Assembly (NCBI RefSeq): GCF_000721935.1 | Contig: NZ_KL585406.1 | Location: forward strand, 25,600 to 35,495 | DNA from: Streptomyces sp. NRRL WC-3549 | GTDB lineage: Bacteria; Actinomycetota; Actinomycetes; Streptomycetales; Streptomycetaceae | DNA: 9,896 nucleotides | Direction of reading: 5' to 3' | Part shown: positions 5,828 to 9,896 of the stretch, one piece after another | Position numbering within the stretch: the stretch's first letter is position 1 | Layout: every line of letters begins with the position of its first letter | Notes under the pieces: generated by a model | What the model was told of the DNA's origin: nothing | The model's database searches: none | The model's input: the letters and a program-made list of their open reading frames with translations, nothing else | Position numbers and translations under genes: made by a program

Positions 5828-7159
5828 CTACGGTTCGAGATCGCGCAGCACACCGCTGACATTGAGCACCTGGTGGCACCGGGACGCCTGTTTCCCGGAG
5901 GCGGGGGTGCCGGGCTTCTCGCAGGTCACGGAGACGGTGACGGTCGCTTTCTGAGGAATCTGGATGGGGGTCACCCAGTGGTAGTCCTGGTTGCGGAAGG
6001 TCTCCAGCGCGATCGTGGTGATCTTCCGCTCCCCGAAGGAGATGGTCACCACTCCCTCGTCGCCCTGGAAGTTCGCCACCACGATGTCGGTGACGCCGAA
6101 TTCCTTTCCGGCCGGGACGCGATAGGTCCCCGTCTCCTCGGCTCCGCCCGCCGTCTGTACGTCGATCGTCGCCGAGCTCTGCTGTCCGCCTCCGCCGCCT
6201 GCGCCCGTGCCGCTGCCCGATCCGGAGCCCGTACCCGTCCCGGAGCCCGCGGCGCCGGTCCCGGTCTCGCCGCCGCCCGCGCCCTGGGCGTCCGGCGCCC
6301 CACCGGTGCCCGGCGTCTGGGCGCCCTGCTGCTGGGTGCCCCGGGCCACCTGCTTCTCGGCGGCCTGGGTGCCCGCCTCCTCGGCGGTGCTGCGCACCGC
6401 GGGCCTCACCAGGGCGAACCAGGCGACCAGCAGGGCCAGCAGCGCGGCGAGCACGATCAGCAGCCACTTCGGGAACACCGGCAGCTGGAGGAACTCGCCC
6501 TGCAGCGACTCCTTCCGCCCGGGCTGCTCCGCCTCGGCGGGGTCCTCCCCGGCCGCGGCCGCCTCGGCCGCCTCGGCCTCGAAGGGCCAGGTCGCCGGCG
6601 CACCGAACCAGATCGGCTTACGGGTCCGCACCCGCAGGCGTACGTCGGCGGACTCGCCGGGTTCGAGGCTCCGGGTGTCGGGGGCGAAGGCGAACTTCAG
6701 GTCCTCGCCCGCCTGCCGGGCCGCGAAGGCGACGTCCACGGGGGTGTTCCCCCGGTTCTGCACCGCGGTGCGGTACCGGGCGCCGAGCCAGCCGCGCCGG
6801 CGCCTCGGGCTCAGCTCCGCGCGCAGTTCCCGGAACGCCTCGACGGTCACGGTGGTTTCGGGCACCACCACCCGCTCGGGGTGCTCGGCCGGCAGGACGC
6901 GTACGCCCAGGGGCGTCTGTCCGGCCCGGACCTCGTGCGAGCGCGGCGGGGCCAGCCGGATCGTCACCTGCTCCGAGGTACCCGGGTACAGCGAGACGCG
7001 TGCCGGTTCGACGGTGCTCCACGCGGCACAGTCGCCGACCACCTCCAGTGCGTAGGCCTCGACGATGTCGCTGTCGTTGCGCACGGTCAGGGTCGTCGTC
7101 GCCTCGCCGCCGGGCGACACCGTCACCTCGGGAATTGCGAGTTCGGCAGATGTGGTCAC
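5828..7159 (-). CDS. Membrane-anchored beta-sandwich protein with Gly-rich linker (Streptomyces 'hydrolytic protein' type)
   Basis: A 443-residue protein with no enzymatic motif that I recognise. Order of parts: residues 1-110, a strand-rich domain resembling NEW3/COG1470-type Ig-like repeats (VTVSPGGEATTTLTVRNDS, then ARVSLYPGTSEQVTIRL and PLGVRVLPAEHPE); 111-185, a second similar unit (GNTPVDVAF, DTRSLEPGESADVRLRVRTR); an acidic Ala/Glu segment (193-215); a membrane helix (about 232-250); an Ala/Gln/Gly/Thr/Ser linker (255-330) with a nearly pure Gly/Ser/Thr part (296-325); and a C-terminal strand-rich domain (331-443) with Cys413 and Cys428. There is no signal peptide, so the N-terminal half should be cytoplasmic and the C-terminal domain outside. 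GTG at 7159 is the start; no Shine-Dalgarno precedes it, but a -10-like TAGCGT ends 6 nt upstream, so the mRNA may be leaderless. Streptomyces genomes often name such proteins 'hydrolytic protein' without evidence of hydrolysis. It is transcribed away from the LuxR-type gene. Confidence 0.85.
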   Translation of the reverse strand: MTTSAELAIPEVTVSPGGEATTTLTVRNDSDIVEAYALEVVGDCAAWSTVEPARVSLYPGTSEQVTIRLAPPRSHEVRAGQTPLGVRVLPAEHPERVVVPETTVTVEAFRELRAELSPRRRRGWLGARYRTAVQNRGNTPVDVAFAARQAGEDLKFAFAPDTRSLEPGESADVRLRVRTRKPIWFGAPATWPFEAEAAEAAAAGEDPAEAEQPGRKESLQGEFLQLPVFPKWLLIVLAALLALLVAWFALVRPAVRSTAEEAGTQAAEKQVARGTQQQGAQTPGTGGAPDAQGAGGGETGTGAAGSGTGTGSGSGSGTGAGGGGGQQSSATIDVQTAGGAEETGTYRVPAGKEFGVTDIVVANFQGDEGVVTISFGERKITTIALETFRNQDYHWVTPIQIPQKATVTVSVTCEKPGTPASGKQASRCHQVLNVSGVLRDLEP

Positions 7160-7165
7160 GATCCG

Positions 7166-7171
7166 ACGCTA
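7166..7171 (-). promoter_or_regulatory. -10 box for a probable leaderless transcript
   Basis: TAGCGT on the minus strand matches the Streptomyces TAGnnT -10 form and ends 6 nt before the GTG at 7159, which places the transcription start on or next to the start codon. The absence of a Shine-Dalgarno agrees. The -35 region (around 7188-7194) is a poor match. Confidence 0.45.
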
Positions 7172-7269
7172 GGTCACCGCACCGCCCGTCCAGCAGAGAC
7201 GGGAGGGCAACGACCGGGCACGGGCGCTGCCCCCAGGGCACGCTCCCACGCTGCCCCGGCCTTCCCCGT

Positions 7270-7285
7270 CGGCCCCCGGGGGCCG
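7270..7285. promoter_or_regulatory. 16-bp perfect palindrome between divergent genes
   Basis: CGGCCCCCGGGGGCCG is self-complementary over all 16 bases. It sits about 110 bp from the GTG of the membrane protein and 75 bp from the ATG of the LuxR-type gene, inside the 200-bp divergent control region, a natural place for an operator serving both. A weaker gggca/tgccc dyad lies at 7216-7232. In GC-rich DNA such palindromes can arise by chance. Confidence 0.35.
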
Positions 7286-7359
7286 TGAGGGCCCACGCAT
7301 CCGGACCGCACACCCCAGGCGCAGTGAACGAGAAATCGGAAGAATACGGACAGTGAGCG

Positions 7360-8070
7360 ATGATATTCACGCAGACGACACATGAACCGAGGGTTCCCCG
7401 GCAACACACCGGACCGGGCGGACCGGCCACCGACACCCCCACCACCCCGGAACGCGTCTCCGTGGCCGTGTACGCGGAGGACCCGGTCCTGCACACCGGC
7501 GTCGTCCAGCAGCTGCGCCAGCGCCCGGAGATCGAGCTGCTCGCGGACGCCGACGCGGACCGGGCCCGGGCCTCGCTGGTCGTGGTGGACCGGGTGGACG
7601 AACCCACGGTGCAGCTGCTGCACCGGCTGCAGCGCAACACCTCGACCCGCACCGGGCTGGTCGTCGGCCTGTTCGAGGCGGGCTCGCTGCAGACGATGAT
7701 CGAGTGCGGGGTGGCCGCGGTCTTACGGCGCTCCGAGGCCGACCGGGACGGGCTCGTCCGACTCGTGACCGCCATGGCGAAGGGGGAGGGCGTCCTGCCG
7801 GGCGACCTGCTCGGCAAGCTCCTCGACCACGTCAGCAGGGTGCAGCGCACGGTGCTCGACCCCCGGGGGCTGACCCTCTCCACCCTGACGACCCGTGAGG
7901 CGGACATGCTCAGGCTGGTGTCGGAGGGCTTCGACACCGCGGAGATCGCCCAGAAGACGTCCTACTCGGAGCGGACCGTGAAGAACGTGCTGCACGAGGT
8001 GGCGACACGTCTGCAACTGCGCAACCGGGCCCATGCCGTCGGGTACGCCATGCGGCACGGGCTCATCTGA
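7360..8070 (+). CDS. LuxR/NarL-type transcriptional regulator with atypical receiver; contains a TTA codon
   Basis: A 236-residue protein. Residues 1-31 are a Pro/Thr-rich tail. Residues 33-150 resemble a response-regulator receiver: VSVAVYAEDPVLHTGVVQQL with the acidic pair Glu40-Asp41, and VVVDRVDE with Asp77 at the phosphoacceptor place. The switch Thr/Ser is replaced (LVVGLFEAG, Phe105) and the invariant Lys is Arg (VLRRSE), so normal phosphorylation is doubtful. Residues 174-236 are a clear LuxR-type helix-turn-helix (LTTREADMLRLVSEGFDTAEIAQ, then SERTVKNVLHEVATRLQLRNRAHAV). Leu122 is encoded by TTA (7723-7725), the codon read by the bldA tRNA in Streptomyces, suggesting translation late in growth or in aerial hyphae. 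ATG at 7360 is the first possible start, since TGA lies in frame at 7354; its Shine-Dalgarno is weak (GGA about 10 nt upstream). It is divergent from the membrane protein. No histidine kinase gene is adjacent. Confidence 0.9.
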   Translation: MIFTQTTHEPRVPRQHTGPGGPATDTPTTPERVSVAVYAEDPVLHTGVVQQLRQRPEIELLADADADRARASLVVVDRVDEPTVQLLHRLQRNTSTRTGLVVGLFEAGSLQTMIECGVAAVLRRSEADRDGLVRLVTAMAKGEGVLPGDLLGKLLDHVSRVQRTVLDPRGLTLSTLTTREADMLRLVSEGFDTAEIAQKTSYSERTVKNVLHEVATRLQLRNRAHAVGYAMRHGLI

Positions 8071-8122
8071 CCGGACGGGCCCCACCACCCCGCAGACGAC
8101 GGACGGGACGGCGGGACGGCAC

Positions 8123-8139
8123 GGCCCGGTGACCGGGCC
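8123..8139 (+). terminator. Dyad after the LuxR-type gene
   Basis: GGCCCGGT-G-ACCGGGCC is a 17-bp near-perfect dyad (8-bp arms), 53 nt after the stop. It is probably a GC-type terminator, though the one-base centre means the RNA hairpin must open its innermost pairs. Around it the DNA is rich in GACGG-like words (8094-8124). Confidence 0.45.
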
Positions 8140-8167
8140 CGCCGGGCCGCCGCGGCGCCCCGGCATG

Positions 8168-8191
8168 ACGGCGCGGCGCAACGGCGCGGCG
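8168..8191. repeat. 11-bp direct repeat
   Basis: ACGGCGCGGCG occurs at 8168-8178 and again at 8181-8191, a 13-bp period, in GC-rich intergenic DNA. It is low-complexity sequence and may have no function. Confidence 0.4.
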
Positions 8192-8242
8192 GGACGGCAC
8201 CGCGCGATGGCCGGAAAGGGCAAGCCCGCTTCCCCCGCCCCG

Positions 8243-8261
8243 GGTACTTGCGGCCTGTACC
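8243..8261. promoter_or_regulatory. 5-9-5 dyad upstream of the PD40 gene
   Basis: GGTAC at 8243-8247 and GTACC at 8257-8261 form an inverted repeat with a 9-bp centre, about 75-90 bp before the GTG at 8335. Size and form suit a dimeric helix-turn-helix regulator; the upstream LuxR-type protein would be the obvious candidate. No clear -10/-35 pair was found nearby. Confidence 0.35.
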
Positions 8262-8307
8262 TCCCCGTGCGGGAGGGCGACCCTTGTGGGTGGAGAGCCA
8301 TGAGGCC
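8252..8307 (+). ncRNA. Possible branched RNA fold in the PD40 gene leader
   Basis: Three helices can coexist: P1 (8252-8256 with 8303-8307, 5 bp) closes two hairpins, P2 (8260-8265 with 8271-8276, 6 bp, 5-nt loop) and P3 (8280-8283 with 8288-8291, 4 bp, 4-nt loop). The 3' strand of P1 overlaps the start of a tiny reading frame. I do not recognise a known riboswitch class; in DNA this GC-rich short helices arise easily, so this is only a candidate. Confidence 0.2.
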
Positions 8308-8326
8308 TGCCCCGATCCGACTGTGA
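8300..8326 (+). CDS. 8-codon upstream reading frame before the PD40 gene
   Basis: ATG at 8300 is preceded by GGAG (8292-8295), 4 nt away, and encodes MRPAPIRL before TGA at 8324-8326. The stop overlaps the ribosome binding site (GAGG, 8325-8328) of the PD40 gene, so terminating ribosomes could deliver or block initiation at the GTG 8 nt later. It may be a translational-coupling leader or chance. Confidence 0.3.
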   Translation: MRPAPIRL

Positions 8327-8334
8327 GGTGACCC

Positions 8335-9896
8335 GTGACCGGCACCGTTGGCCCGGCTGCCCGGTACGCCCGTCTGGGCGCACTGACCGGCGCCGTAGTG
8401 CTGTTGGCCCCGCTGCTGATGACGGGATCCGCCCCCGCACCGCTCGGTGCCTCACCGGCCGCCGCGGCCGAGGCGGACGACGGCACGGCCACCGATGCCG
8501 GGCGGATCACCTTCGCCGGCACCGGACACCTCACCCTGGGCGTGGTACCGGACTCGAACGAGCAGGCCAGCACCCCGCTCTTCGACACCAGCCCCGCGCA
8601 CTTCGACCAGCAGCCCTCGGCCCGGGGCGGTCTGCTGGTCTTCACGAGCCTGCGCGACGCCGCCTACCCCCAGGTGTACCTGCGCGACACGGACGGTTCC
8701 GTACGCAAGCTGACCACCGGACTCGACGCCGAGCACCCCGAACTCTCGCCGGACGGGAGCACGGTGGTCTTCGACGCGGTGGCCGCCGACGAGGCCGGGA
8801 CGGACGCGCCACGGGACCTGTGGACGGTCGGCGTCGACGGGTCCGGTCCGCACCGGCTCACCGTCACGGCCGCCGACGAGGTCTCGCCCACGTTCTCCCC
8901 GGACGGCTCCCGGCTCGCCTACTCCAGCGACGCCGACCCGGCGCGCGGACGGCAGATCTACGAGCGGGCCCTGTCCGGCGGCCCGGAGCGCCGGATCAGT
9001 GACACCCCGGCCGGCGACGCGACCGAGCCCGCGTGGAACCCGGTGGGCGACGGCGACCACCGCGACCTCGTCGCCTTCGTCCTGGAGACGCCCACGGACA
9101 CCGAGCCGGAGGTGCGGCCCCATCTGTGGGTGACGGACGGCAGGGGCGGTGACCGCCCCCTGCTGGAGGACGACCCCGGCGAGCCGGGCAACCAGGCCGA
9201 CTGGAGCACGAAGTCCCCTTCCTGGCTGCCCAACGGCGAGGAGGTGCTCTTCCTCAGCCCCGACCAGAACTGCACCTGCGACCCCTACGACAACGTCTAC
9301 CGGTTCACGCCCGGACCCGCCGCGGACCAGGGCCTGAAGCGGATCCTGGGCGAGAACCGCGCGGTCGGCTCGCCGACCTGGCTGGGCCCTCAGGACGGCG
9401 GGTCCGCGGTGGTCGCCCGCACGAGCGCACCGTCGTCGCACGACGCGACGCTGCAGGACGTCCGGGTGGACGGTTCGGACCCGCGGGACCTGGGGGTCTC
9501 CGTCCTCCAGGAGGACCCGGAGGCGCTGGAGGACGCGAGCCGGCTGTTCGACCCGCACGAGGGGTACGACCCCTGGCACGAGCGGCAGACCTACACCCCG
9601 GACGGCCGGCAGATCGTGGTGACCCGGTTCGAGGCCGAGCAGGGCGCGCGGGTCGCCCGCATCTGGCTGACCGACGCGGACGGTTCGGCCCCCGCCCGGC
9701 TGCGGCTGGACGGACGCGCCCCTCTCGACTGGGACATCGACCCCGCCTTCTCCCCGGACGGCACGCGGATCGCCTTCACCCGTGTCTCCCACACCGGCCC
9801 CGAGGACAAGTCCGGTACCAGCCGCGTCCTGGTGGCGGACGCCTCCACCGGGGCGATCCTCGACGAGGTCGAGACGCCCGCCGGGGAAACGGCGGG
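8335..9896 (+). CDS. Secreted TolB-like PD40 (beta-propeller) protein, 3' end outside the window
   Basis: The frame is open from GTG 8335 to the right edge (520 complete codons). The start is firm: TGA lies in frame at 8329-8331 and GAGG (8325-8328) is 6 nt upstream. Residues 1-45 form a signal peptide, with Arg10 and Arg13, a hydrophobic core (14-29) and an Ala-rich cleavage region near 45. The rest carries PD40/TolB-type blade motifs with S-P-D-G or variants at about 138-141, 188-191, 298-301 (L-P-N-G), 421-424 (T-P-D-G) and 473-476, each followed by a hydrophobic strand such as TVVFDA, RLAYSS or RIAFTR. This indicates a propeller of at least five to six blades. A Cys-x-Cys pair (313, 315) sits in an Asp/Asn-rich loop. 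Such proteins usually bind other proteins or glycans; the true TolB/Pal system is Gram-negative, so a Tol role is not implied. Further domains may follow beyond the edge. It is codirectional with the LuxR-type gene, 264 bp downstream. Confidence 0.92.
   Translation, partial: MTGTVGPAARYARLGALTGAVVLLAPLLMTGSAPAPLGASPAAAAEADDGTATDAGRITFAGTGHLTLGVVPDSNEQASTPLFDTSPAHFDQQPSARGGLLVFTSLRDAAYPQVYLRDTDGSVRKLTTGLDAEHPELSPDGSTVVFDAVAADEAGTDAPRDLWTVGVDGSGPHRLTVTAADEVSPTFSPDGSRLAYSSDADPARGRQIYERALSGGPERRISDTPAGDATEPAWNPVGDGDHRDLVAFVLETPTDTEPEVRPHLWVTDGRGGDRPLLEDDPGEPGNQADWSTKSPSWLPNGEEVLFLSPDQNCTCDPYDNVYRFTPGPAADQGLKRILGENRAVGSPTWLGPQDGGSAVVARTSAPSSHDATLQDVRVDGSDPRDLGVSVLQEDPEALEDASRLFDPHEGYDPWHERQTYTPDGRQIVVTRFEAEQGARVARIWLTDADGSAPARLRLDGRAPLDWDIDPAFSPDGTRIAFTRVSHTGPEDKSGTSRVLVADASTGAILDEVETPAGETA

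Noticed and set aside
6978..6989. Perfect 12-bp palindrome GTACCCGGGTAC
   Set aside because: It lies inside the membrane-protein coding sequence, where the codons explain it; no sign of an internal promoter.
8452..9792. 446-codon minus-strand open frame opposite the PD40 gene
   Set aside because: The plus-strand frame has a signal peptide, ribosome binding site and repeated S-P-D-G blades; the antisense frame shows only Val/Gly/Arg-rich sequence.
1..9896. tRNA, rRNA, CRISPR, insertion sequence or phage attachment features
   Set aside because: By eye I found no tRNA arms with CCA-type context, no regularly spaced repeats, no transposase or integrase motifs, and no terminal inverted repeats with target duplications.

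Overview
The window looks like chromosome from a high-GC actinomycete, most likely Streptomyces or a close relative. Base composition is strongly G+C-rich, codon third positions are almost all G or C, GTG and TTG are used as starts, most terminators are GC hairpins without a U-tract, and the one TTA codon I found lies in a regulatory gene. The protein types (lamin-tail secreted protein, Ser/Thr kinase fused to an amino-acid-binding domain, NarL-like regulator with a poorly conserved receiver, secreted PD40 protein) also fit. I saw no tRNA, rRNA, CRISPR array, transposase, integrase or attachment site.

Left part (1-2411, plus strand): the 3' part of a short-chain dehydrogenase/reductase gene, a hairpin terminator, a small secreted lamin-tail-domain protein, a strong GC hairpin, then a family-2 glycosyltransferase starting at TTG. 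The glycosyltransferase converges on the next gene across a 32-bp gap holding a small hairpin.

Middle (2444-5043, minus strand): a 629-residue membrane Ser/Thr kinase whose extracellular part is a complete glutamate/polar-amino-acid type substrate-binding domain, and upstream of it a GNAT acetyltransferase. Then comes about 780 bp (5044-5827) without a convincing gene. It holds recurrent GATTCCG motifs and a 9-bp inverted repeat.

Right part (5828-9896): a divergent pair. On the minus strand is a 443-residue membrane-anchored protein with N-terminal beta-sandwich-like repeats, one membrane helix and a Gly/Thr/Ser linker (a type often labelled 'hydrolytic protein' in Streptomyces). On the plus strand is a LuxR/NarL-type regulator with a degenerate receiver and a TTA codon. 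A 16-bp perfect palindrome lies between them. Downstream is a secreted TolB-like PD40 (beta-propeller) protein that runs off the right edge. Its leader contains an 8-codon reading frame whose stop overlaps the ribosome binding site, plus a possible branched RNA fold and a 5-9-5 dyad.

Working picture: the three right-hand genes may form one developmentally timed (bldA-dependent) envelope or secreted module. The kinase is a single-chain nutrient sensor linking extracellular amino acid to cytoplasmic phosphorylation. The left-hand genes look like ordinary chromosomal accessory genes. Gene boundaries and families are read from sequence; functional links are inference.
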